The notes under the pieces: generated by a model
Told to the model about the DNA's origin: nothing
The model's database searches: none
The model's input: only the letters and a program-made list of their open reading frames with translations
Assembly (NCBI RefSeq): GCF_024519455.1
Contig: NZ_JALJRY010000045.1
Coordinates: forward strand, 1-62,156
Source: Streptomyces sp. STR69
GTDB lineage: Bacteria > Actinomycetota > Actinomycetes > Streptomycetales > Streptomycetaceae
DNA length: 62,156 nucleotides
Direction: 5' to 3'
Made by a program: the position numbers and the translations under genes
In this document: one piece after another, positions 55,182-62,156 of the stretch
How positions within the stretch are numbered: position 1 is the stretch's first letter
Layout of the letters: each line of letters starts with the position of its first letter

Positions 55182-57917
55182 CTAAGGCATCTTGTCGCCG
55201 AGCAGCGCCAGGTTCTCGATGGCGGCGAGGCCGTACAGCGCGGTGTCGTTCGAGGACACCCACGCGGCCTCGCTGCCCGGGACGAGGGTGACCGGGCCGT
55301 TCAGCGCCTCCGTCTTCCACGGCGAGGACTCCGTGTAGCCGTCCGAGCCGTAGAACTTCGTCCAGGCCCGCTTGGCGAGCGTCGCGTCGTCGAGCTGTAC
55401 GGCGGCGTAGGCGTCGAGGCGTGAATGACCCTGGAAGAGCAGCAGGGTGCCGAAGTTGGAGCCGTAGCGTGCCGCCTGTTCCGTCTTGGAGGCGTTGAAG
55501 TAGCGGCAGTAATCCATGTACACCTCCTTGAACTTGGGCATGTCGACGAGGTGAATCAGCTCCGCGCAGAGCTCGTTGAGGCCGAAGACCGCCGAGAGGT
55601 GCGAGACGGAGACCGCGGGTGCGGAGGCGACGGCGAACTTGCCCGTGTCGAGGTCGTACAGCCCGCTCCCCTGCACAAATCCGTTGGGCTGGGCGGCGAT
55701 TGTCTCCATCGTGGACAGGACGCGCGCCTTGGCCTTCTCCCACTTCGGGCCCTTGCGCTCCCACTCGGTCAGCCACGCCGACACCAACCCGCTCCAGTCC
55801 GTACCGAATCCGATCGACAGGGCGTGCCGGTCGGGCGTGTACGGCGCGGTGCGGATCTTGCGGATCGGGTCGAGGACGAGGAACGTCTCGTCGGAGTCGA
55901 CGTTGGCGGCCATGAGGTCGCCGACGCGTTCGTCCGCGGTGAGGAAGTAGTAGTAGCGCCGGTAGGTGGTGTTGGCGATGCGCTGCTGCTTGGCGCTGTC
56001 GGCGTAGTGCTGGATGCCGTGCCGCGTGCCCAGGCCGGCCCACTGTCCGAGGTGGTAGACGTCGACCTCGCCGGTGTGCCGGGTGAGCGCTTCGGCGAAG
56101 CGGAAGATGTCCGAGCGGCCCGAGCGGATGTACGCGAACCAGAGCCAGATGTCCGGCGACAGCTCCGAGTTGTCCCAGGCGTAGCCGCCGATGTCGTACC
56201 GCCACTGGTGGCGCACTGTGTCGTACGAGTGCATGAAGTCGCCGTAGTCCCAGAAGCCGTACCAACGGCGTTGCGCCACCTGGTTCTTGTAGTAGGTGAA
56301 GAGGAAGTCGAGGTGGTCCTCGATCTTCGCCTTGGCGGCGGTGGAGCGGTCGGGCTCGGAGTAGAGGCCGGGGCCGAAGACCTTGGACTTGATCAACTGT
56401 TGGGGTGGGGCGGCCAGTTGGGGCAACACTCGTACGGCTTCGACCTGTTGGGCGAGGGTCTCCGGGGTCGGTGTCGACTCGTTGGCCCAGAAGAGGAGTT
56501 CGGAGGTGCGGGCGATGCCGTACGGGGTGCCGAATTCGGGTTCGTAGTCCTCGTAGGTGATTTCGAGGCCTTCGAGCTGCTTGGCGTAGGTGTCCTGGCC
56601 CATGCCGTCGTGGTAGAAGCGCAGGTCCATCGGCTGGGCCTCGGGCGACCAGAGCCAGAGGGTGACCTCGGCCTCGTCGGTGTGGGCGGCACGGATGTCG
56701 AGCTGCGCGGGGAACTTCTCCCAGAAGTCCCGCAGCCCGAAGGAGAATCCGCCGCTCGCCCCGCCGACGTAGCCGAAGCCGGACGCGTGCCCGCCGCCGC
56801 CGGCGGGGATCCAGCCGTAGCCCTTCGTGGTGCGCTTGCGCAGGGTGAAGCCGTCGGCGGAGAGCTGGGAGAGGGTGTAGTCGCCCCACTTGGGGATGTA
56901 CTGGAGGCGGGTCGTGACCCGTTGGTCCCAGGTGGAGGGATCGGCGAGTTTCCGGCCCGCGTACTGGGCCGCCTGGACGGTCGCGCCCGGATCGCGGCGC
57001 AGGCCCGTGATGCCCTGAACTGCCTCGCGCAGCAGGCCTGTTCCCTCGCCGCCGATGCGGATGTGGCGGTCGTAGGCCTGGTCCCGCATCGGCACGGTGA
57101 AGCGGACGCCCAGACCTCGGACGAAGTCTCCGCTGGCCTTGCCCGGTTCCACCGTGCCGTCGAAGGTGATCGTGTGCACCATGCGGAAGGAGTCGGCGCC
57201 CGCGTAGAAGTAGAGGCGGATCGAGAACGGCAGCCAACTCCGGCCGCCCTTGCGGTGTTTGCCGTCGATGCGGACCACCGCCCTTACTGGGCCGTCCTGT
57301 TCGACGGTGACCTCGCCGATCACTCCGTCGAAGCGCTCGGTCTTCACCGCGCCCTGGTCCTCGTCCTCGATCTCCGGCTGGCGGATGAGGACGAGCCGAC
57401 CGTTCTTGGCGATCTCCGTGCCGCCCCTGGTGACCGACTTGATGAGGGTGGAGCCGTTCTTGCCGATCCTCGCGGTGATGACCCCGGTCGACACGTCGAT
57501 GGTGCCGCCGCTCCTGTCGACGGTGACCTTCTGGTCGGGGGCGGCCGTGTCCCCGGCAGTGAGGGTGAGCTTGCCGGAGCCCGAACTCACCGCGTGCGCG
57601 GTCCACTTGAGCGATCCGTCGGGCCAGTAGGCGAGCGGCCAGGACTGGACCGGTACGGCCGCGCCACCGGCGTCCGTCAGCGCGAACGTCTGGTCCTCCT
57701 GGTAGGTGCCCATCGGCCACGGCACGCCGACCGTCGAACCGGGCGCGGCACCGAGACCACCGTCCTCCAGCCAGTCGAGGGTCACCGGATCGTCGTCGGC
57801 CGCCGCTGCTCTGGGCGCGGCCTGGGCGTCTTTCGCCCCTAGCGCCCAGCTGAACTGCGCGGCGGCTCCGGCGGCAGCGGCTGCCTTGAGGAGGGACCTG
57901 CGGGGGATGGGAGACAT
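55182..57917 (-). CDS. Tat-exported PcRGLX/YetA-like polysaccharide lyase
   Basis: This 911-residue protein starts with a twin-arginine signal (IPRRSLLKAAAAAGAAAQF, cleaved after DAQA). The body matches my memory of the YetA-like exo-rhamnogalacturonan lyase family (PL26): VGVPWPMGTY, WPDGSLKWTAHAV, RLYFYAGADSFRMVHTI, NESTPTPETL and YGFWDYGDFMHSYD. It would release unsaturated sugars from rhamnogalacturonan or a similar polymer. The YesL-like gene and ABC genes directly upstream fit pectin use. No lipobox or binding module is seen. Confidence 0.8.
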   Translation of the reverse strand: MSPIPRRSLLKAAAAAGAAAQFSWALGAKDAQAAPRAAAADDDPVTLDWLEDGGLGAAPGSTVGVPWPMGTYQEDQTFALTDAGGAAVPVQSWPLAYWPDGSLKWTAHAVSSGSGKLTLTAGDTAAPDQKVTVDRSGGTIDVSTGVITARIGKNGSTLIKSVTRGGTEIAKNGRLVLIRQPEIEDEDQGAVKTERFDGVIGEVTVEQDGPVRAVVRIDGKHRKGGRSWLPFSIRLYFYAGADSFRMVHTITFDGTVEPGKASGDFVRGLGVRFTVPMRDQAYDRHIRIGGEGTGLLREAVQGITGLRRDPGATVQAAQYAGRKLADPSTWDQRVTTRLQYIPKWGDYTLSQLSADGFTLRKRTTKGYGWIPAGGGGHASGFGYVGGASGGFSFGLRDFWEKFPAQLDIRAAHTDEAEVTLWLWSPEAQPMDLRFYHDGMGQDTYAKQLEGLEITYEDYEPEFGTPYGIARTSELLFWANESTPTPETLAQQVEAVRVLPQLAAPPQQLIKSKVFGPGLYSEPDRSTAAKAKIEDHLDFLFTYYKNQVAQRRWYGFWDYGDFMHSYDTVRHQWRYDIGGYAWDNSELSPDIWLWFAYIRSGRSDIFRFAEALTRHTGEVDVYHLGQWAGLGTRHGIQHYADSAKQQRIANTTYRRYYYFLTADERVGDLMAANVDSDETFLVLDPIRKIRTAPYTPDRHALSIGFGTDWSGLVSAWLTEWERKGPKWEKAKARVLSTMETIAAQPNGFVQGSGLYDLDTGKFAVASAPAVSVSHLSAVFGLNELCAELIHLVDMPKFKEVYMDYCRYFNASKTEQAARYGSNFGTLLLFQGHSRLDAYAAVQLDDATLAKRAWTKFYGSDGYTESSPWKTEALNGPVTLVPGSEAAWVSSNDTALYGLAAIENLALLGDKMP

Positions 57918-58020
57918 GGCCTTTCCTTTCCGTGCGGGTAGCGTTTTCCACGTCCGTTTGGTCAGGGGCATGACAGTCGAGAGATGCGGCAGCGGCCCAC
58001 TGCCGTAGAGCCGGCCGCCG

Positions 58021-58611
58021 TCAGCGGTGCCGGTACCGCTCCTCCACCGCGACGGCCGCCGCGGCGACGGCCCCCAGCACGGGGACCGCCAGCGGTGCGA
58101 TGAGCAGGGCGGAGCTGCCGACGAGGACCAGTCCGCCGACGAGCAGGAAGGAACCGGCGGGGTCGAGGACCGTACGGCGGCCGGCCTCGGCGAGCAGGGC
58201 CCGCCAGCTGTCCCCCGGCGCCCAGACCGCCGCTGCCCGCATGCCTGCGACGACGAGGCCGAGCAGCGCGAACACCCCGACGGCACCGACGAGCGGCCCA
58301 CCGGGCAGCCCGGCCCGCACGGCCTGGACGTCCACCCACACGGCGGCCCCCGCGCCCCACCCGGCGAGGCCGACGACCCACCCGCCACGCACCGCAGCCC
58401 GGAAGTCCGCGACGAACTCCCGCCAGCCACCGCCCACATGACCCGTACGGCGCCTCAAGTGCCGTGCCCCGGCGGCGAACGCGGCCGGGTAGGTGACAAC
58501 TCCCGCCGACGCGACGGCGATCCACACCCCGGTGAGCAGACATTCGGCGAACACCCCGAACCGCTCGGCGAAGACCGACTCCCCGCGCGCCTTCACCCGT
58601 GCTCCGGCCAT
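58021..58611 (-). CDS. YesL/DUF624-family membrane protein
   Basis: This 196-residue protein has about five TM helices and the YesL-like N-terminus ERFGVFAECLLTGVWIAV. YesL-type proteins sit beside rhamnogalacturonan and other oligosaccharide transporters in Gram-positives; the exact role is unclear. ATG 58611 lies 4 bp after the permease stop, so it belongs to the operon. Confidence 0.8.
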   Translation of the reverse strand: MAGARVKARGESVFAERFGVFAECLLTGVWIAVASAGVVTYPAAFAAGARHLRRRTGHVGGGWREFVADFRAAVRGGWVVGLAGWGAGAAVWVDVQAVRAGLPGGPLVGAVGVFALLGLVVAGMRAAAVWAPGDSWRALLAEAGRRTVLDPAGSFLLVGGLVLVGSSALLIAPLAVPVLGAVAAAAVAVEERYRHR

Positions 58612-58615
58612 CGCC

Positions 58616-59488
58616 TCAGCCCTTCAGTCCGGAGGTCGCCATACCGTCGATCAGGTATCGCTGGAAGGCGAGGAAGAACAGCAGCACCGGCAGCAGCGCG
58701 ACCAGCGACATCGCGATCATGCCGCCGTAGTTCGCCGCCACTCCGTCCGAGTCGCGGAACATCATCAGGCCCAACGAGACGGTGTACTTGCCCGGTTCGT
58801 TGAGGTAGATCAACGGGCCCATGAAGTCGTTCCAGGCGTTGATGAAGGTGAAGATCGCGCTGGTGATGAGCGCGGGCCGACACAGCGGCAGCACGATCGA
58901 CCAGTAGATGCGGAGGTGTCCGCAGCCGTCGAGGCGGGCGGCCTCGTCCAGTTCCTTCGGCAGGTTCCGCATGAACTGCACCATCAGGAAGACGAAGAAG
59001 GCCTCGGTCGCCAGGTATTTACCGATGAGCAACGGGACGTAGGTGTTGACCAGTTGGAGCTTCTGGAACATCACGTACTGCGGGATCAGCAGCACGTGGT
59101 ACGGCAGCAGGAGTGTGCCGATCATCAGGGAGAAGAGCAGGTTGCGGCCGGCGAACCTGATGCGGGCGAAGGCGTACGCCGTCAGGGAGCAGGAGACGAG
59201 GATACCGACGACCGAACCTAGTGCGTAGAAAAGGGAGTTCTCGAAGAACGTCCAGATCTTGATGTCGGCTATGCCGTCGGCGAGGCCCTTGAAGTTGGAC
59301 AGGATGGGGTGGCCCGGGAACAGCTGGAGGCTGTTGATGATGTCCTTGCTGGGCTTGAACGAGGCGCCGACGACCCAGAGCACCGGGTAGAGGATCACCG
59401 CGAGGATGAGCAGCGCGCCGAGGTGCCAGACCAGGGACCCGGTGTGCTTGCGGCCGAGGGCCGGGGGCTTCGTGGTGGTGGCGCTCAT
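58616..59488 (-). CDS. Carbohydrate ABC transporter permease (MalG type)
   Basis: This 290-residue protein has six TM helices and the EAA loop in PKELDEAARLDGCGHLRIYWSIVLP. It is the second permease of a CUT1-family sugar importer. Its ATG overlaps the stop of the preceding permease gene (ATGA). No ATPase gene is in the operon; Streptomyces CUT1 systems often share the MsiK ATPase. Confidence 0.92.
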   Translation of the reverse strand: MSATTTKPPALGRKHTGSLVWHLGALLILAVILYPVLWVVGASFKPSKDIINSLQLFPGHPILSNFKGLADGIADIKIWTFFENSLFYALGSVVGILVSCSLTAYAFARIRFAGRNLLFSLMIGTLLLPYHVLLIPQYVMFQKLQLVNTYVPLLIGKYLATEAFFVFLMVQFMRNLPKELDEAARLDGCGHLRIYWSIVLPLCRPALITSAIFTFINAWNDFMGPLIYLNEPGKYTVSLGLMMFRDSDGVAANYGGMIAMSLVALLPVLLFFLAFQRYLIDGMATSGLKG

Positions 59489-60453
59489 CGGGCGTCCTCC
59501 TCGTAGTGCACCCACTTCTTCTGGGACCAGAAGAGGACGGCCGTCACCAGCGCCACGGCGAGCAGCAGCATCCAGGCCATCGCTGCGGCGAATCCCATCT
59601 GGGCATCCTTGAAGCCCTTTTGGTAGAGGTAACAGGTGTAGACGAGGGTGGCGTCGGCCGGACCGCAGTACGTGTTGGAGACGACGTACGCCGAGCCGAA
59701 GATCTGGAACGAGTGGATGGTCTCCAGCAGCACGTTGAAGAACAGCACCGGGGAGATCATCGGGAGCGTGATGCTCCAGAAGCGCCGGAAGGGTCCGGCG
59801 CCGTCCATCTCGGCGGCCTCGTACAGCTCCCGTGGCACCTGTTTGAGTCCGGCCAGGAAGATGACCATGGGTGCCCCGAACTGCCAGACGGTCAGCGCGA
59901 CCAGGCAGTACAGCACCCAGTCGGCGTTGCCGACCCAGCCGCCGACATGGAAGCCGAGGAAGGACTGCGTACGGTCCACCACGGCGCCGTCGGAGAAGAG
60001 CGACCGCCAGACGAAGCCGATCGAGACGCTCGCGCCGATCAGCGAGGGGGCGTAGAAGGCGGCCCGGTAGAAGGCCTGACCGCGGCGGCTCTGGGCCAGC
60101 AGCAGGGCGACGCCGAGGGCGAGCAGCAGCTTGAGCGGGGTGCCGATGACGACGTACTTCGCCGTCACCTCGACCGACTTCTGCCAGCGCGGATCGTCGA
60201 ACATCGCGGTGAAGTTGTCGAGGCCGACCCACTTCGGGCTGTTGAAGAGGTTGTAGTCGGTGAACGCGAAGTAGAGCGAGGCGGCCATGGGGCCCGCGGT
60301 CAGCAGCAGGAAGCCGGCGATCCAGGGGGACATGAAGAGATAGCCGGCGAGGTTCTCCCGGCGGCCCCGCCGCCCCTTGGTGACGGGGGCGGCGGAGCGT
60401 GCCTTCCGGGTGGTGGGCACGGAGTCCTTGACGAGCGTCACGGCGGTTCCCAT
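59485..60453 (-). CDS. Carbohydrate ABC transporter permease (MalF type)
   Basis: This 322-residue protein has six TM helices, an N-terminal basic tail (KGRRGRRENLAGYLFMSPWI) and the EAA loop PRELYEAAEMDGAGPFRRFWSITLP. It pairs with the downstream MalG-type permease. Its ATG shares one base with the binding-protein stop (TGATG). Confidence 0.92.
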   Translation of the reverse strand: MGTAVTLVKDSVPTTRKARSAAPVTKGRRGRRENLAGYLFMSPWIAGFLLLTAGPMAASLYFAFTDYNLFNSPKWVGLDNFTAMFDDPRWQKSVEVTAKYVVIGTPLKLLLALGVALLLAQSRRGQAFYRAAFYAPSLIGASVSIGFVWRSLFSDGAVVDRTQSFLGFHVGGWVGNADWVLYCLVALTVWQFGAPMVIFLAGLKQVPRELYEAAEMDGAGPFRRFWSITLPMISPVLFFNVLLETIHSFQIFGSAYVVSNTYCGPADATLVYTCYLYQKGFKDAQMGFAAAMAWMLLLAVALVTAVLFWSQKKWVHYEEDAR

Positions 60454-61739
60454 CAGGCTTGGAAGGCGGCCTCGGACTCGGTGAAGAACTGCTTCACCGC
60501 GTCGGCGACCTTGGTCTTGCCCTGTCCGAGGTCACCGCCGATGCGCAGGAAGGCTGCCTCGACGGTGTCGGCGCCGGAGGGGTGCGGGGTGATCGTGCCG
60601 AGGACGCCGGACTTGGCGGTGGTGTCCTCGTACTGCGCGATCTCCTTGCTCACCGTGTCGGTGGGCTTGAACGCCGCGTACTGCTCGGTGCTCGCCAGGA
60701 TGCCGCGGTCGTAGCCCATGATCTTGCCGACCGCCGGGTCGTGGACCATGAAGTCGATGAACTGCGCGGCTTCCTTGGGGTGCGCGGTGTGGGCGGAGGC
60801 GCTCAGCATCAGCGAGGCGAGGTACTGGCCGGTGTCCTTGCCGTCCATGGTGGGGATCGGGGCGAGACCGTAGGTGCTGCTGCCCTCGGCCGAGTAGCGG
60901 ACCGTGAAGTTGTCCCAGGTGAACTCCGAGGCGCCATGTCCGGCGGAGAGCGAAGACTTGGGCTGGTCCTGGGCGACGACCTTCGGGTCGGTGACGATTC
61001 CGGCCTTCACGCGGCCGTATCCGTCCGTCCACCACTCCGTCAGATCGGACTTGTCGAAACCGAGTCCGTCCTTGGTGAAGAACGCCTTGCTGTTCTGGCG
61101 GAGGTAGAGGTCGTACAGGTACATGATGGCGAAGTAGCCGGTGTCGCCGGGGACTTTCGTCTTGTCGTGGATCGTCTTGAGGGCCTTGAAGTAGTCGTCC
61201 CAGGTCCAGCCCGTGGCCGGGTCGACGCCCGCCTTCTCGAACACCTTTTTGTCGATGACCAGCGCCATGGTGTTGGAGCCGACCGGAACACCGAGCTGTT
61301 TTCCGTCGACCTCGCCGACCTTGGTGACGCCCGCACGGAAGTGATCCAGGCTCAGATTGCCTGCTTTTACCTGAGAGTTGAGGTCGAGCAGAATGCCTCT
61401 CTTGTCGTACTTCCGAAGAAATCCGACGGCGTTCTGGAATACGTCCGGCGGATTTCCGCCCGCGGCCTGCGTCTGGAACTTCTCCCAGAACGACTGATAC
61501 GTCTGAAAGTCCGTCTTCACCTTGATCTTCGGATACTTCTTCTCGAAGAGCGCGATGGACTGATTGATCTTTTTCGCCCGCTCCTCGGCACCCCACCACG
61601 AGTAACGGATCGTCACCGTCCCGTCCGCGGACGTGCCGTCGTTGCCACCGCAGGCCGTCGCGGCCAGCCCCAGCGTGACCGCCGAGACTCCGGCGGCCTT
61701 CAAGACCGTACGCCTCTCCACATTCGTGCCGGTTCCCAT
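60453..61739 (-). CDS. Sugar-binding lipoprotein of ABC transporter
   Basis: This 428-residue extracellular solute-binding protein family 1 member has a signal with ERRTVLKAAGVSAVTLG and lipobox LAATAC; the Arg pair suggests Tat export. VTIRYSWWGAEERAKKINQSI and FQTQAAGGNPPDVFQ are typical. ATG 61739 is chosen over an open frame to 61805. It is the first gene of the operon. The ligand is inferred to be pectin-derived oligosaccharide from its neighbours. Confidence 0.92.
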   Translation of the reverse strand: MGTGTNVERRTVLKAAGVSAVTLGLAATACGGNDGTSADGTVTIRYSWWGAEERAKKINQSIALFEKKYPKIKVKTDFQTYQSFWEKFQTQAAGGNPPDVFQNAVGFLRKYDKRGILLDLNSQVKAGNLSLDHFRAGVTKVGEVDGKQLGVPVGSNTMALVIDKKVFEKAGVDPATGWTWDDYFKALKTIHDKTKVPGDTGYFAIMYLYDLYLRQNSKAFFTKDGLGFDKSDLTEWWTDGYGRVKAGIVTDPKVVAQDQPKSSLSAGHGASEFTWDNFTVRYSAEGSSTYGLAPIPTMDGKDTGQYLASLMLSASAHTAHPKEAAQFIDFMVHDPAVGKIMGYDRGILASTEQYAAFKPTDTVSKEIAQYEDTTAKSGVLGTITPHPSGADTVEAAFLRIGGDLGQGKTKVADAVKQFFTESEAAFQA

Positions 61740-61774
61740 GACGGGCCCTCCCCGTAGCGTCGTTGCCACCTGCA

Positions 61775-61797
61775 TGAATCGTTTCAAGTAAGCGCTT
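61775..61797. promoter_or_regulatory. LacI-type operator sites upstream of the sugar operon
   Basis: TGAATCGTTTCA (61775-61786) is a near-palindrome of the TGAAaCGtTTCA kind, and AAGCGCTT (61790-61797) is a perfect palindrome. Both lie 36-58 bp upstream of the binding-protein start. LacI-family regulators of Streptomyces CUT1 transporters bind such sites. No regulator gene is inside this window. Confidence 0.65.
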
Positions 61798-62040
61798 GCT
61801 GGCACAAGTTACGGAGGCCCTCGGGGTGCGTCAATGATTCGGACAGGAATTTCTTGTGACCGGCTGAGCGCTACGACGGCGCCGCCGGGCGCGTCACGGG
61901 AGCGGTGGGACGGACATCGCAGGTGAGACGGCCGCGATCGGCCCGCCGAACAGGAAGCGGCCTGCCGCACTCGTCGGCGACCGGCCGAAAAAGGCCTGGG
62001 CGGCGGGGAGTTGACTTCTCGTCACCGATGGGCGAACGAC
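61798..62040. other. Intergenic region with no supported gene
   Basis: This 243-bp stretch between the sugar operon and tRNA-Val holds no convincing ORF, RNA or repeat. GC-rich frames here lack starts or family features. Confidence 0.6.
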
Positions 62041-62074
62041 GACGGCCCGCCTGCGTGATCACAGGCGGGCCGTC
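62041..62074 (-). terminator. Terminator of second tRNA-Val
   Basis: GACGGCCCGCCTG (62041-62053) pairs perfectly with CAGGCGGGCCGTC (62062-62074), just 9 bp from the tRNA 3' end. It shows the normal close tRNA-terminator spacing at an uninterrupted locus. Confidence 0.8.
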
Positions 62075-62082
62075 GGTCCGGG

Positions 62083-62154
62083 TGGGCGATACTGGGTTCG
62101 AACCAGTGACCTCTTCGGTGTGAACGAAGCGCTCTCCCACTGAGCTAATCGCCC
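62083..62154 (-). tRNA. tRNA-Val (anticodon CAC), second copy
   Basis: Identical in every base of the mature tRNA body to the copy at 52104-52175, with the same loop TTCACAC. The 3' flank is CCC rather than CCA, so CCA must be added after transcription. It retains the GGTGGGCGA core at 62081-62089 shifted by one G (GGGTGGGCGA), so it could serve as an attB. Confidence 0.95.
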
Positions 62155-62156
62155 GG

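Noticed and set aside
61871..62140. Short ORFs over the second tRNA-Val, including one ending GDTGFEPVTSSV.
   Set aside because: The peptide is antisense tRNA sequence, a known type of annotation artefact.

Overview
This window is chromosomal DNA of a Streptomyces-type actinomycete. The evidence is very high G+C, many GTG starts, and a housekeeping gene order I recognise from Streptomyces: hisS, relA, apt, secFD, yajC, ruvBAC, yebC, pdxTS, the phosphatidylinositol-mannoside genes, HIT and thrS. All assignments come from reading the sequence; no database search was run.

Layout. 1-16.4 kb: hisS and a metallo-beta-lactamase-fold hydrolase, a membrane-anchored cyclophilin, a DUF349 protein, then a long minus-strand run of relA, apt, secF, secD, yajC, ruvB, ruvA, ruvC, yebC, pdxT and pdxS, mostly in tight or overlapping operons. 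16.8-32.8 kb: a LemA-like membrane protein; pimA-patA-pgsA (phosphatidylinositol and its mannosides); an EF-G-like GTPase; an unknown membrane protein; HIT hydrolase; K+ channel; thrS; two conserved unknowns; a DnaQ-type exonuclease; and a DUF2207 membrane protein that carries a frameshift.

32.90-52.11 kb: an integrated mobile element of about 19.2 kb inserted at the 3' end of a tRNA-Val(CAC) gene. It is bounded by a 9-bp direct repeat (GGTGGGCGA). It carries a large serine integrase, a replication-relaxation family protein, a TraG/VirD4-like coupling ATPase, an MT-A70 methyltransferase, a string of coupled tiny genes (several membrane proteins), regulators, and AT-richer cargo that looks like defence genes: a coiled-coil CHAT protease, a PD-(D/E)XK nuclease preceded by a broken XRE regulator, and a STAND/NB-ARC ATPase with a small partner. 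Several small pseudogenes mark cargo turnover.

The most striking observation is that the inferred attP site lies inside the integrase coding sequence. In the integrated state the integrase ORF runs through the right junction and ends on ten codons that are antisense tRNA sequence. The left junction begins, in the same frame and sharing the codons for V-G-D, with an open frame lacking a start codon that encodes about 141 residues with two helix-turn-helix motifs. Joining the two ends in a circle gives one continuous predicted 728-residue integrase-HTH protein. Integration would therefore replace the C-terminal DNA-binding module of the recombinase.

52.2-62.2 kb: chromosome again. There is a SRPBCC protein, a very hydrophobic membrane protein, and a minus-strand operon for a sugar ABC transporter (binding lipoprotein and two permeases), a YesL-family protein and a Tat-exported PcRGLX/YetA-like (rhamnogalacturonan lyase type) enzyme, with LacI-type operators upstream. 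The window ends with a second, sequence-identical tRNA-Val(CAC), a potential unoccupied twin of the integration site.
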